A stretch of DNA of 64,000 nt from Aeromonas fluvialis (GTDB lineage: Bacteria > Pseudomonadota > Gammaproteobacteria > Enterobacterales > Aeromonadaceae), in contig NZ_CDBO01000036.1 in assembly GCF_000819885.1 (NCBI RefSeq), forward strand, positions 55,803 to 119,802, in the 5' to 3' direction. Position 1 is the stretch's first letter. Each line of letters begins with the position of its first letter. A program made the translations under genes and the position numbers. Below the pieces are notes generated by a model. It saw nothing but the letters and a program-made list of their open reading frames with translations. It ran no database searches and was not told where the DNA came from. Positions 18,750 to 28,783 of the stretch are shown here, in pieces.

Positions 18750-20174
18750 GTGAAGATTAAGCGGTTTTTTGCCAAGGACATGCGAACGGCTTTGGCCGAG
18801 GTCAAGGAGACGCTCGGGCCAGACGCTGTCATCATGTCCAACAAGAAGGTCACCGGAGGGGTAGAGATAGTCGCCGCAGTCGATTATCAATCCCAGGTTC
18901 CGGGTCCGAAGGATGCGCCGGTTCGCCGTCAGCTGAACGATGAGAGCGTCAATATTTCGTCTGCCGCGCGGCAGATGAACCGTCCGGAGCCAACCTCGGC
19001 GAAGGAACAGAACGAACATTATGCCGATACCCTGGCCGCCCTCCTGGCTCGCCAGCAGAAGCTCAAGCCTGGCAATGGGGCTCCGATGGGCAACACCCAG
19101 TCAGCCGGTCTGGCTGCAGCCAATGCCGCGCCCAGAACATTGGCCGAGCAGGGACAGTGGGGCGCAACCCCGGAACCAGCCAAGCCCAAGGCCCGGGTTG
19201 CCTCCGGCCAGCGCGCGTCTCAACCTGCCCAGCGGGATCAGGAGATGGAGGGGATGCGCAAGGAGATGGCCAGCATTCGCAAACTGCTGGAGCATCAGAT
19301 ATCCGGGCTGATGTGGCAAGAGGTGGAGCGCCGCGAACCGATGCGGGCGCTGCTGATCAAGGAGCTCAAGAAAATAGGGTTTGATGACGCCTTTGCCGAT
19401 CAATTGGCCGGGCTGATCCCTGAAGATATGTCCATCCATCAGGCGATGGCGCAACTGGCCGAAGTGCTGACCGCACAGCTCAAGATCAGTGAGGACGAGA
19501 TTTTACGTCAGGGGGGCGCTGTCGCCCTCCTAGGACCCACAGGGGTGGGCAAGACGACCACTATCGCCAAGCTGGCAGCCCGTTTTGCCATGAAGTATGG
19601 CGCCGAGCAGGTGGCGCTCATCACCACCGACAATTACCGGATCGGTGCCCATGAACAGCTGCAGACCTATGGCCGTATCATGGGTTGCCCGGTGCGTCAG
19701 GTAAGAGATGCCGAAGAGCTGGCCAATGCGCTATATCAGTTCCGTCATCGTCGGCTGGTGCTCATCGACACGGCAGGGGTGGGTCAGCGGGATATCCGCT
19801 TGACCGAGCAGCTCGATACCCTAGTCAAGAATGCCAAGGTGCGGATCCGCAGTTATCTGGTGATGTCGGCAACCTCCCAGCGCCGGGTGATGCAGGAGGC
19901 GGTGGACCATTTCCGGCGGATTCCCTTGAGCGGCTGCATACTTACAAAGTTGGATGAGAGTCTGAATCTTGGCGAAGTGATTAACGTTTGCATCCAGAAT
20001 GCCTTGCCCATCAGCTATATCACTGACGGACAAAGGGTTCCGGAAGATATTCAGGTTGCCAATGCGGCGCAGCTTGTCGGCGCGGCCATGGGCTCGCTGG
20101 AGCAGGAAACAGCAGAGCCCTATTTCTGGGGCACAGGCTTTGGCGAGGCCGAAGATTCGGAGTTTTATGAGTAA
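18750..20174 (+). CDS. flhF: Flagellar SRP-like GTPase FlhF
   Basis: Signal-recognition-type GTPase that marks the pole for flagellar assembly. 474 aa, GTG start (MKIKRFFAKDMRTALAEVKE). Variable basic linker, then an NG domain: P-loop GPTGVGKTTTIAKLAARF near residue 262, LIDTAGVGQRD as the G3 region, and TKLDES as G4. Overlaps flhG by 8 bp. Confidence 0.96.
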   Translation: MKIKRFFAKDMRTALAEVKETLGPDAVIMSNKKVTGGVEIVAAVDYQSQVPGPKDAPVRRQLNDESVNISSAARQMNRPEPTSAKEQNEHYADTLAALLARQQKLKPGNGAPMGNTQSAGLAAANAAPRTLAEQGQWGATPEPAKPKARVASGQRASQPAQRDQEMEGMRKEMASIRKLLEHQISGLMWQEVERREPMRALLIKELKKIGFDDAFADQLAGLIPEDMSIHQAMAQLAEVLTAQLKISEDEILRQGGAVALLGPTGVGKTTTIAKLAARFAMKYGAEQVALITTDNYRIGAHEQLQTYGRIMGCPVRQVRDAEELANALYQFRHRRLVLIDTAGVGQRDIRLTEQLDTLVKNAKVRIRSYLVMSATSQRRVMQEAVDHFRRIPLSGCILTKLDESLNLGEVINVCIQNALPISYITDGQRVPEDIQVANAAQLVGAAMGSLEQETAEPYFWGTGFGEAEDSEFYE

Positions 20175-21051
20175 CATGTATATGGATCAGGCGAGTGGTC
20201 TGCGCAAAATGCGTCAAAACAATCGAGTAAAAGTGATCGCCGTTTCCGGTGGTAAAGGTGGCGTGGGCAAAACCAACGTGACCCTTAACGTGGCGGGAGC
20301 CATGGCGGCCCAAGGCAAGCGGGTGATGGTGCTGGATGCCGACCTTGGTCTGGCGAATGTTGACGTCATGCTGGGACTGCGGGTTCATCGCAATCTCTCT
20401 CATGTGCTGGCAGGGGAGTGCACTATCGACGACATTATCGTTGAGGGCCCGTATGGCATGATGATTGTCCCTGCGACCTCGGGGACCCAGTCCATGGTCG
20501 AACTCTCGCCGGTACAGCATGCCGAGCTTATCCGTGCCTTCAGTGAGATGAAGACCCAGGTCGATATCCTGATGGTGGATACGGCGGCGGGGATCTCCGA
20601 CATGGTGCTGAGTTTCACTCGCGCCGCCCAGGACATCATGGTGGTGGTGTGCGACGAGCCAACCTCCATCACCGATGCCTATGCCCTCATCAAGATCCTC
20701 TCCAAGGATCACGGCGTGTTTCGCTTCAAGGTAGTGGCCAACATGGTGCGCAGCCTGCGCGAGGGGCAGGAGCTCTTTGCCAAGCTGACCCGGGTGACCG
20801 ATCGCTTCCTAGACACCTCGCTGGAGCTGGTCGCTTGCGTACCTTATGACACCAATTTGCGCGCTGCCGTGCGCAAGCAAAAACTGATTGTCGAGGCATT
20901 TCCCAAGTCACCTGCGGCGCTGGCATTCCGAGCCCTGGCCAACAAGGCAGCAAGCTGGCCTGTGCCCAACCAACCGGGCGGCCACCTAGAGTTTTTCCTG
21001 GAGAACTTGTTGCAAAAACCGGCCACCACACAGGAAGGTTCCCGTGAATAA
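20167..21051 (+). CDS. flhG: Flagellar number regulator FlhG (FleN), MinD-like ATPase
   Basis: ParA/MinD-family ATPase that limits flagellar number, acting with FlhF and the FlrA/FleQ regulator. 294 aa from ATG 20167. The deviant Walker A is SGGKGGVGKTNVTLNVA; DADLGLANVDVMLGL and VDTAAGISDMVLSF follow. The N-terminal DQASGLRKM segment matches the family's activator helix (DQAxGLR). Overlaps the fliA GTG start by 8 bp. Confidence 0.95.
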   Translation: MSNMYMDQASGLRKMRQNNRVKVIAVSGGKGGVGKTNVTLNVAGAMAAQGKRVMVLDADLGLANVDVMLGLRVHRNLSHVLAGECTIDDIIVEGPYGMMIVPATSGTQSMVELSPVQHAELIRAFSEMKTQVDILMVDTAAGISDMVLSFTRAAQDIMVVVCDEPTSITDAYALIKILSKDHGVFRFKVVANMVRSLREGQELFAKLTRVTDRFLDTSLELVACVPYDTNLRAAVRKQKLIVEAFPKSPAALAFRALANKAASWPVPNQPGGHLEFFLENLLQKPATTQEGSRE

Positions 21052-21763
21052 AGCCCAAGCGTACTTGCGTCATCAGGATTCCTATGTGCTGGTGGAGCGT
21101 CACGCTCCTCTGGTCAAGCGAATTGCCCAGCATTTGTTGGCTCGCCTGCCCAGCAGTGTCTTGCTGGATGACCTGATCCAGGCAGGTATGATTGGGCTGA
21201 TCGAAGCATCGCGTAACTTTGATGGCAGCAAGGGGGCCAGTTTCGAGACCTATGCCGGGATCCGCATCCGTGGCGCCATGCTGGACGAGATCCGTCGTGG
21301 TGACTGGGTGCCCCGTTCCGTTCATCGCAACAGCCGGGCGATCGCCGAGGCGATCGAAAATGTGGAGCAAGCCAATGGGCGAGATGCTCGTGACACGGAA
21401 GTCGCCGCGCAAATGGGGGTCTCTCTCGCTGATTATCATGCCATGTTGCAGGATGTTTCCTGCGGCAAGATCATCGGTATCGAGGATCTTGGCGTCAGTG
21501 AGGATGTGATCGGCAATCCTGATGACGCCCCGTCAGGTTCGGGGTTTGATGAATTGGCTGCAGAACGATTTCAAATTCAACTTTCGGAGCAAATTGGTCG
21601 CTTACCGGAGAGAGAGGCCCTGGTTCTCTCTCTTTACTACGATGAAGAGTTGAATTTACGTGAGATTGGCGAGGTTTTGAGTGTGAGCGAGTCGCGTGTG
21701 AGTCAGATACACAGCCAAGCAATGCACAGACTGCGCGCTCGTTTGAGAGATTGGCATCTATAA
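21044..21763 (+). CDS. fliA: Flagellar sigma factor FliA (sigma-28)
   Basis: RNA polymerase sigma factor for late flagellar and motility genes. 239 aa, GTG start. Region 2 is visible as LLDDLIQAGMIGLIEASRNFD and FETYAGIRIRGAMLDEIR; region 4 as LSLYYDEELNLREIGEVL with the helix-turn-helix SVSESRVSQIHSQAMHRLR. End of the flhA-fliA run. Confidence 0.97.
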   Translation: MNKAQAYLRHQDSYVLVERHAPLVKRIAQHLLARLPSSVLLDDLIQAGMIGLIEASRNFDGSKGASFETYAGIRIRGAMLDEIRRGDWVPRSVHRNSRAIAEAIENVEQANGRDARDTEVAAQMGVSLADYHAMLQDVSCGKIIGIEDLGVSEDVIGNPDDAPSGSGFDELAAERFQIQLSEQIGRLPEREALVLSLYYDEELNLREIGEVLSVSESRVSQIHSQAMHRLRARLRDWHL

Positions 21764-21874
21764 GTGTTTGTATTGGCTACACTGAGATGAAACTCTAAGG
21801 CATAATCCGCATGACACACCCCGTTTTTAGCATCATGTAAGTGAGCCACTCAGGTGGCTATTGAGGAGGGAATT

Positions 21875-22258
21875 TTGGACAAGAACATGAAAATCCTCAT
21901 TGTTGACGATTTTTCAACGATGCGCCGGATTATCAAGAACTTGCTGCGCGACCTTGGGTTTAATAACACCCATGAAGCGGATGACGGCAACACAGCACTG
22001 CCGATGCTGAAAAATGGTGATTTCCAGTTTGTAGTGACTGACTGGAACATGCCAGGGATGCAAGGTATCGACCTGCTGAAAGCCATTCGTATCGATGAAA
22101 AGCTCAAGCATCTGCCGGTGCTGATGGTGACGGCGGAAGCCAAACGTGAGCAGATCATCGAAGCCGCCCAAGCTGGCGTTAACGGTTATATCGTCAAGCC
22201 TTTCACTGCAGCAACGCTCAAAGAAAAACTCGACAAAATTTTTGAACGCCTCGGCTAA
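21875..22258 (+). CDS. cheY: Chemotaxis response regulator CheY
   Basis: Single-domain receiver that binds FliM when phosphorylated by CheA. Start set at the TTG at 21875 because GAGGAGGG lies 4-5 bases upstream and the product begins [14 protein letters not shown], matching polar-flagellum CheY proteins. This gives 127 aa. Acidic pocket in ILIVDD, phosphorylated Asp in [12 protein letters not shown], conserved Lys in VKPFTAATL. Confidence 0.95.
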   Translation: MDKNMKILIVDDFSTMRRIIKNLLRDLGFNNTHEADDGNTALPMLKNGDFQFVVTDWNMPGMQGIDLLKAIRIDEKLKHLPVLMVTAEAKREQIIEAAQAGVNGYIVKPFTAATLKEKLDKIFERLG

Positions 22259-22270
22259 GGAACTGCAGGG

Positions 22271-23011
22271 ATGATGGCCAAAATGAGAGCAATGATTTCG
22301 CTCGACCAGGCAAGGATGCTTGTTGCTCATCTGGAGCAAGGTGAATTCGAGCAGGCCGATGAACTGCTTGCCAATGTATGTGCCCCCAACGCAGCCGATC
22401 TGTTTGAAAAAGTAGGTAAGCTGACCAGACAACTGCATGATTCACTTCAAGAATTTCGCATTGACCCCCGTATTCCTGACTTGGCTACTCATGACATTCC
22501 CGATGCACGGGAACGTTTGAGCTACGTTATCGATATGACGGACAAAGCTGCCAATCGCACCATGGATGCGGTGGAAGCCAGTTTGCCGATAGCGGATCGC
22601 CTGAATGACAATATCCAGCTGGTGATGCCGAACTGGAATGCCCTTATGTCTCGTGACATGAGCGTGGGGCAGTTCAAATCCTTATGTCACCAACTTGATG
22701 ATTTTATTAAGGCTTCAGAGTCTGATGCCGATAAATTACGGCAACTGCTGACAGAAATCCTGATGGCGCAAGATTTTCAGGATTTGACCGGTCAGATGAT
22801 CCGCAAGGTCATCAAACTGGTTCAGGAAGTTGAAACAAAATTAATAGAAATGCTGACCATGTTTGGTGAGGCTTCTGCTGAGCATTCAACTCGTACTCTT
22901 CCTGTCAGCGGGATTGAAGCAGAAGGACCGATCATGAATCCGGAGGCTCGCGCCGATGTGGTTAATGGTCAGGATGATGTGGACGATCTGCTGTCTAGCC
23001 TGGGATTCTAA
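22271..23011 (+). CDS. cheZ: CheY-P phosphatase CheZ
   Basis: Removes phosphate from CheY-P and resets the motor. 246 aa, helical. The catalytic region LMAQDFQDLTGQMIRKVIKL contains the active Gln; the C-terminal DDVDDLLSSLGF peptide is the CheY-binding tail. 12 bp after cheY and 11 bp before cheA. Confidence 0.95.
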   Translation: MMAKMRAMISLDQARMLVAHLEQGEFEQADELLANVCAPNAADLFEKVGKLTRQLHDSLQEFRIDPRIPDLATHDIPDARERLSYVIDMTDKAANRTMDAVEASLPIADRLNDNIQLVMPNWNALMSRDMSVGQFKSLCHQLDDFIKASESDADKLRQLLTEILMAQDFQDLTGQMIRKVIKLVQEVETKLIEMLTMFGEASAEHSTRTLPVSGIEAEGPIMNPEARADVVNGQDDVDDLLSSLGF

Positions 23012-23022
23012 TGGAGTGACGC

Positions 23023-25173
23023 ATGGCCTTCGAAGTTGATGAAGACATACTGCAAGACTTTCTGGTCGAAGCATCCGAAATATTGGAACAGTTGTCTGAA
23101 CAACTGGTCGACTTGGAAAAGCGGCCCGACGACAAGAACCTGTTGAACGCCATCTTTCGCGGTTTCCATACCGTGAAAGGGGGGGCCGGCTTCCTGTCGC
23201 TCGGTGAACTGGTTGATGTATGTCACGGTGCGGAAAACGTGTTCGATATCTTGCGCAATGGCAAGCGAACCGTGACCGCCGAACTGATGGATGTGATCCT
23301 GCAAGCGCTGGATGCCATCAATGTCATGTTCACTCAGGTTCAAAATCGCGAAGCGCCTAGCCCTGCGTCGGATGATTTGCTTCATGACCTCCATGAGCTG
23401 TGCAAGCCTGAAGGTGAAGAGCAGTTGCGTACTGCTACCAGCTCTGCTGGTGACGCCGAGCCGGAACCTGTTGCGCCGATCGTCGAGGTTATCCCCAAAA
23501 TTGTCGAGCCCGTTATCGTCAGCAATGAGCCAGCACCTGTCAATGGTGGTGGATCGATCGACGAGATTTCTGCGGATGAATTCGAGCGTTTGCTGGATGA
23601 ACTTCATGGCGTGGGTGGTACACCCACCAAAATGACGACAGCCCCTCCTGTTATTGGCGGTTCTGGTGATATCACCGATGATGAGTTTGAGGCCTTGCTG
23701 GATCAGCTTCATGGTCAGGGGCAGCACATGGGGGCGCCAGAGGTTAACCCCTTGAAGTCCGTGCAAAAAGAGGTGGACGAGCTTATCGATGATGATGAGT
23801 TTGAGCGTCTGCTTGATGAATTGCATGGTCGTGGCCAGGGGCCACAGAGTACGATGGCACCAGCCGCGGTGACTCCGTCCAAACCGGCTGCGCCTGTAGC
23901 GAAACCCGTACAAGCTGCTCCTGCGAAACCAGCAGAGAGCCCCAAGACACCCGCGCCCGCCGCCAAGGCTGCGCCAGCGCCAGCCGAAAACAGTGCGGTG
24001 CAGAGCGATACGACTGTCCGTGTCGATACCAAAACACTCGATGTCATCATGAACATGGTGGGCGAGCTGGTGCTGGTGCGTAATCGCTTGGTGAGCCTGG
24101 GTATTGCCAGCAATGATGAAGAGATGTCAAAGGCGGTTGCCAATCTGGATGTGGTCACGGCTGATCTGCAAGGTGCGGTGATGAAAACCCGCATGCAGCC
24201 AATCAAGAAAGTGTTTGGTCGTTTCCCGCGCGTGGTGCGTGATTTGGCCAGAACGCTGAAAAAAGAGATTGAGCTGGTGATGGTGGGGGAGGAGACCGAC
24301 CTGGATAAAAACCTGGTGGAGGCGCTCGCCGATCCGCTGGTTCACCTTGTTCGCAACTCCTGCGATCACGGGGTCGAAATGCCGGATGTGCGGGAGAAAG
24401 CCGGTAAGCCGCGGCAAGGGACTATAACCCTTAGCGCCTCCCAGCAAGGTGACCATATCCTGCTTTGCATTGAGGATGACGGTGCCGGGATGGATCCGGA
24501 AAAACTCAAGTCTATTGCTATCAGTCGTGGCGTGCTCGATGCCGATACGGCTGCTCGCATGAGCGATAACGATGCCTATAACCTGATCTTTGCCCCCGGA
24601 TTTTCGACCAAGGCCGAGATCTCCGATATATCCGGCCGCGGTGTCGGGATGGATGTAGTCAAAACCAGTATTGTCAGCCTCAATGGTTCGGTGCATATCG
24701 ATTCTACGTGGGGGAAAGGCACCCGTCTCGAAATCAAGGTTCCCCTGACACTGGCTATCCTGCCTACCCTGATGGTGGAGGTGGGTGAACAGACCTTCGC
24801 ATTGCCACTCGGTTGCGTGAACGAGATTTTCCATCTGGATCTGAAAAAGGCCAATATGGTCGATGGCCAGCTCACAATCATAGTGCGTGACAAGGCGATT
24901 CCACTCTTTTATCTACACAAGTGGTTGATTCGTGGCGCCAATAAGCGTTCACGTCAGGATTCCGGACATGTGGTGATCGTGCAGATTGGCACTCAGCAAA
25001 TCGGGTTTGTGGTCGACAGTCTGATTGGACAGGAAGAGGTGGTGATCAAGCCGCTCGATAACCTGCTACAAGGCACCCCGGGGATGGCTGGTGCGACCAT
25101 TACCAGTGATGGCGGTATTGCCCTTATTCTGGATGTGCCGAGTCTGCTAAAAGCATATGCGCGTAGACATTAA
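23023..25173 (+). CDS. cheA: Chemotaxis histidine kinase CheA
   Basis: Array kinase that phosphorylates CheY and CheB. 716 aa. P1 domain with phospho-acceptor His in [13 protein letters not shown] (about residue 48). A long linker (about 140-330) carries three copies of DEFExLLDxLHG and a Pro/Ala-rich stretch. Then P3 dimerisation ([20 protein letters not shown]), P4 kinase with N box [12 protein letters not shown] and G boxes ([18 protein letters not shown]), and a CheW-like P5. The linker replaces an obvious P2 and may be the localisation segment bound by ParP. Confidence 0.96.
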   Translation: MAFEVDEDILQDFLVEASEILEQLSEQLVDLEKRPDDKNLLNAIFRGFHTVKGGAGFLSLGELVDVCHGAENVFDILRNGKRTVTAELMDVILQALDAINVMFTQVQNREAPSPASDDLLHDLHELCKPEGEEQLRTATSSAGDAEPEPVAPIVEVIPKIVEPVIVSNEPAPVNGGGSIDEISADEFERLLDELHGVGGTPTKMTTAPPVIGGSGDITDDEFEALLDQLHGQGQHMGAPEVNPLKSVQKEVDELIDDDEFERLLDELHGRGQGPQSTMAPAAVTPSKPAAPVAKPVQAAPAKPAESPKTPAPAAKAAPAPAENSAVQSDTTVRVDTKTLDVIMNMVGELVLVRNRLVSLGIASNDEEMSKAVANLDVVTADLQGAVMKTRMQPIKKVFGRFPRVVRDLARTLKKEIELVMVGEETDLDKNLVEALADPLVHLVRNSCDHGVEMPDVREKAGKPRQGTITLSASQQGDHILLCIEDDGAGMDPEKLKSIAISRGVLDADTAARMSDNDAYNLIFAPGFSTKAEISDISGRGVGMDVVKTSIVSLNGSVHIDSTWGKGTRLEIKVPLTLAILPTLMVEVGEQTFALPLGCVNEIFHLDLKKANMVDGQLTIIVRDKAIPLFYLHKWLIRGANKRSRQDSGHVVIVQIGTQQIGFVVDSLIGQEEVVIKPLDNLLQGTPGMAGATITSDGGIALILDVPSLLKAYARRH

Positions 25174-25205
25174 TCGCTCAGGCCCAAGGAGTTAGAAAAA
25201 TAACA

Positions 25206-26321
25206 ATGGCAGTCAAGGTATTAGTTGTCGACGATTCGAGCTTCTTTCGCCGTCGGGTGAGCGAGATAATCAATCAGGATCCCATGCTGACGGTGCTTGA
25301 TACTGCCCAGAATGGGCGTGAAGCGGTAGATAAGGCCATGTCGCTGCGCCCTGATGTGATCACCATGGACATAGAAATGCCCGTGATGGATGGTATCAGT
25401 GCGGTGCGGGAGATCATGGCCAAGTGTCCGACCCCTATTCTGATGTTCTCCTCACTGACCCATGAAGGGGCCAAAGCGACGCTGGATGCCCTGGATGCTG
25501 GTGCCCTCGACTTCTTGCCCAAGAAATTTGAAGACATTGCCAGAGACAAGGATGAAGCGGTCAGGCTGTTGCAACAGCGGGTGAAAGAGATATCCCGCAA
25601 GCGTTTCCTGATGACGACGGCAGCACGACCTAAAACACCGGAGCCTGTTGAGCGCATGATACAGGGCAGTACAGTACCCAGAACGGCTGAACGTCAGTCT
25701 GAACTGCAGCGTACTGTTCCAGGCACCTCATTCAAGCGAAGTGGCAAGAGTTATCAACTGGTGGCGATCGGGACGTCTACCGGTGGCCCAGTCGCCTTGC
25801 AAAACGTACTGACCAAGTTGCCGGGGGACTTTCCCCATCCAATCTTGCTTATCCAGCATATGCCCGCTACTTTCACCGCGGCTTTTGCTGCCCGTCTAAA
25901 CGGCTTATGCCAGATTGGTGTCAAGGAGGCGGAGGATGGTGATGTGCTCAAACCGGGACATGCCTACCTGGCGCCCGGTGGCAAGCAGATGCTGTTGGAG
26001 GGGCGTGGATCAGGAGCCCGCATCCGGATTATTGATGGCAATGACAAGGTGAACTACAAGCCTTGTGTCGACATTACTTTCGCGTCTGCTGCCAAGACCT
26101 ATGCCGACAAGGTGTTGGCGATTGTGCTGACCGGTATGGGGGCCGATGGTCGTGATGGGGCCCGGTTGCTGAAAGAGCAGGGCTCGACTATTTGGGCTCA
26201 GGACGAGGCATCCTGCGTGGTATATGGCATGCCCCAAGCGGTTGCCAAGGCAGGGATTGCCAGTGAATCACTTCCTCTGGACAAGGTGGCCCAGCGTATT
26301 CTGGTTGAGTTGGGGCGCTGA
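25206..26321 (+). CDS. cheB: Chemotaxis methylesterase CheB
   Basis: Demethylates and deamidates chemoreceptors when its receiver is phosphorylated. 371 aa. The N-terminal receiver has [10 protein letters not shown] and the phospho-Asp in [11 protein letters not shown]. The C-terminal esterase domain shows the catalytic Ser in GTSTGGP, His in [10 protein letters not shown] and Asp in [11 protein letters not shown]. Confidence 0.96.
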   Translation: MAVKVLVVDDSSFFRRRVSEIINQDPMLTVLDTAQNGREAVDKAMSLRPDVITMDIEMPVMDGISAVREIMAKCPTPILMFSSLTHEGAKATLDALDAGALDFLPKKFEDIARDKDEAVRLLQQRVKEISRKRFLMTTAARPKTPEPVERMIQGSTVPRTAERQSELQRTVPGTSFKRSGKSYQLVAIGTSTGGPVALQNVLTKLPGDFPHPILLIQHMPATFTAAFAARLNGLCQIGVKEAEDGDVLKPGHAYLAPGGKQMLLEGRGSGARIRIIDGNDKVNYKPCVDITFASAAKTYADKVLAIVLTGMGADGRDGARLLKEQGSTIWAQDEASCVVYGMPQAVAKAGIASESLPLDKVAQRILVELGR

Positions 26322-26323
26322 TC

Positions 26324-27061
26324 ATGGGCTTGCTCGGTCTGCTCCTGGCATTGGGGGCTATTGCTATTGCCCAGCTGTGGCATGGTGGCTCCCTGTTGAC
26401 GTTGTTGGACGGGCCCGCTTTTCTCATCGTGCTGGGAGGCACTGTTGGTGCCGTCACACTGCAGACTCCTGCCAAGTACATTCTGCTGGCGTTGCGTCAG
26501 CTATTATGGATTTTTACCCCTCCCCGGCAAGATCTCTCTGCGCAGGCTGAACGACTGCAATCCTGGGCTGCTTTTGCGCGCCAGCAGGGACTGCTGGCCC
26601 TCGAAAATCAGGCTGATCAGGAGGAAGAACACTTTACCCGTCAAGGGTTGAACTTGATTGTCGATGGGGTATCTACGGAGGATATTCGCATGTTGCTCGA
26701 AGCCGATATCGATATCGAGCAGGAGCGCAATGAACATGCGGCCCGGGTGTTTGAAGCCATGGGGGGATACAGTCCGACCATCGGGATCATCGGTGCCGTG
26801 CTGGGCCTGATCCAGGCCATGTTTCATCTCGAAGATCCGTCAGCACTGGGGGCGGGTATTGCAGTTGCATTTGTGGCAACCATCTATGGGGTGGGATTTG
26901 CCAACCTCATTTATCTGCCGATCGCCAACCGGTTGCGCGCATTTCACTATCACTATGCACTGTTTCAGGAGATGACCCTGGAAGGGCTGTTAGCCATCGC
27001 CCATGGTGAGAATGGTTTACAGGTTGAACGTCGGCTCAGGGCCTATTTAAAAGGAGAGTAG
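26324..27061 (+). CDS. motC: MotA-family stator subunit (MotC-like)
   Basis: Inner-membrane stator protein of a flagellar motor, partner of the MotB-like protein encoded 2 bp later. 245 aa with four hydrophobic segments (two at the start, two near 150-195: YSPTIGIIGAVLGLIQAM and GIAVAFVATIYGVGFANLIY) and a charged cytoplasmic loop. Position after cheB matches motC of Pseudomonas, hence the symbol. A separate main stator (MotAB/PomAB) probably lies elsewhere. Confidence 0.85.
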   Translation: MGLLGLLLALGAIAIAQLWHGGSLLTLLDGPAFLIVLGGTVGAVTLQTPAKYILLALRQLLWIFTPPRQDLSAQAERLQSWAAFARQQGLLALENQADQEEEHFTRQGLNLIVDGVSTEDIRMLLEADIDIEQERNEHAARVFEAMGGYSPTIGIIGAVLGLIQAMFHLEDPSALGAGIAVAFVATIYGVGFANLIYLPIANRLRAFHYHYALFQEMTLEGLLAIAHGENGLQVERRLRAYLKGE

Positions 27062-27063
27062 CC

Positions 27064-27984
27064 ATGCGCAAGCGCTATCGGTTGCACTTGCAGGGGCGTG
27101 AGCACCTTGATCGCTGGCTGGTCTCCTATGCCGATTATATGACGCTGATATTTGCTTTGTTCGTGGTGCTCTACTCCGTTGCGCTGGTGAACAAGGACAA
27201 ATATCGAGCGGTGATCGATGGCATGAGTCAGGCATTCAGTGTTGTGCAGTCTGGCAGCAATGGCTTGCTTGAAGGGCAGGGCAGTTCCCTGCTGGATAAC
27301 GCGGCCTCTGCCTCTCCGTCGTTGCTGGAAAGCGTAGCATCACCCTCCCCTTCACTTGCTCCCATTTCTGGTGTGCCAGTGCTGCAAGATGGCACGACAC
27401 TTGCCAAACTCGATATGCAGTTGCAACAAAGCATGGGATCGCTGGTGGACGCCGGCATCGTTAAACTGACGCAAGATGAGAATTGGCTGACCATTGAACT
27501 CAGTTCTGGTCTGCTGTTTGGCAGTGGTAGTGCCTTCATGGGACCGAATGCTGCACCGGTTATCAATACTCTTTCAAGTATTCTCAAACCGGTCGATAAC
27601 TACGTAAGAGTTCGGGGATATACCGATAACCAACAGATAAATAATGAAATTTATCGTTCTAACTGGGCGCTGTCTGCTGCTCGGGCCGAGGCGGTACTCA
27701 ATGGCTTGATTGCCGATGGGATCGCCCCTCAGCGTTTGGCGTTCGAGGCATATGGCGAGTTTTCCCCTTTTGCTGACAACGGCAGCGAGCAGGGCAGACT
27801 GCAGAATCGCAAGGTGGTCGTCGCTATCTCCAAATTTGCCTGGGTGCCGCCGGCACCTGTGGTTGCAACGCCTAAGGTAGTTGCCGAACCGGTTCCTGCT
27901 GTACAGCAGGCGGTGGAGGCAGGAGAGATAAAGGTGATCACCTTGCCCGGTGGTGGCATACGCATAACAACAAGGCAGGATTGA
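27064..27984 (+). CDS. motD: MotB-family stator subunit (MotD-like)
   Basis: Peptidoglycan-anchored stator partner of the upstream MotA-like protein. 306 aa. One N-terminal membrane helix with the proton-carrying Asp in SYADYMTLIFALFVVLYS, a Ser/Pro-rich linker, then an OmpA/MotB domain (residues about 150-260: RGYTDNQQINNEIYRSNW, LSAARAEAVLNGLI) and a Pro/Val-rich tail. Confidence 0.87.
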   Translation: MRKRYRLHLQGREHLDRWLVSYADYMTLIFALFVVLYSVALVNKDKYRAVIDGMSQAFSVVQSGSNGLLEGQGSSLLDNAASASPSLLESVASPSPSLAPISGVPVLQDGTTLAKLDMQLQQSMGSLVDAGIVKLTQDENWLTIELSSGLLFGSGSAFMGPNAAPVINTLSSILKPVDNYVRVRGYTDNQQINNEIYRSNWALSAARAEAVLNGLIADGIAPQRLAFEAYGEFSPFADNGSEQGRLQNRKVVVAISKFAWVPPAPVVATPKVVAEPVPAVQQAVEAGEIKVITLPGGGIRITTRQD

Positions 27985-27988
27985 TACA

Positions 27989-28783
27989 GTGATTGTTTGG
28001 ACGGTTGCCAACCAGAAAGGTGGTGTGGGTAAAACCACCACAGTGGTCTCGCTTGCGGGGATCCTGGCCCAGCGTGGCCAGCGGGTGCTGTTGATTGATA
28101 CCGACCCCCATGCTTCGTTGACTGCATATCTTGATTTTGATTCAGATCGCCTGGATGGAACCCTCTATGAGTTGTTTCAAGCTGTCAAACCGACAGCCGA
28201 GCTTGTCAATAAACTGACGCTCAAGAGCAAATTCGAAAATATTAACTTACTGCCAGCATCTATTACCTTGGCGACCCTTGATCGAGTGATGGGCAATCGT
28301 GAAGGTATGGGACTGGTACTGAAGCGGGCACTGCTGCGCATTCAGGATCAATATGATTATGTGCTGATCGACTGCCCGCCAGTACTGGGGGTGATGATGG
28401 TCAACGCGCTGGCTGCCTGCGATCGCATTCTGGTACCGGTCCAGACCGAATTTCTGGCCCTCAAAGGGTTGGAGCGGATGATGAAAACATTCGAGATCAT
28501 GCAGCGTTCCAAGCGTGACAAGTTCCGCTATACCGTGATCCCGACCATGTTCGACAAGCGCACCCGTGCTTCTCTGATGACCTTGAAATCGATCAAGGAT
28601 CAATATGGTGAATCGGTGTGGAATGCCGTTATCCCTATCGACACCAAGTTTCGGGATGCCAGTTTATTGCATATTCCCCCATCTATTTATTCCCCCGGGA
28701 GTCGCGGCACCTATGCCTATGAGACGCTGCTCAATCATCTTGATGCCCTTGAGCGGCAGCGGGCTCATGAGGTGATGTCATGA
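27989..28783 (+). CDS. parC: ParA-like ATPase ParC positioning chemotaxis arrays
   Basis: ParA-family ATPase that in Vibrio and Pseudomonas places the signalling array at the cell pole. 264 aa, GTG start. Deviant Walker A in NQKGGVGKTTTVVSLAG; Walker A' region LLIDTDPHASLTAYLDFD; VLIDCPPVLGVMMVNAL. It is not beside parB or an origin; the chemotaxis context makes the array role likely. The stop overlaps the next gene. Confidence 0.88.
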   Translation: MIVWTVANQKGGVGKTTTVVSLAGILAQRGQRVLLIDTDPHASLTAYLDFDSDRLDGTLYELFQAVKPTAELVNKLTLKSKFENINLLPASITLATLDRVMGNREGMGLVLKRALLRIQDQYDYVLIDCPPVLGVMMVNALAACDRILVPVQTEFLALKGLERMMKTFEIMQRSKRDKFRYTVIPTMFDKRTRASLMTLKSIKDQYGESVWNAVIPIDTKFRDASLLHIPPSIYSPGSRGTYAYETLLNHLDALERQRAHEVMS

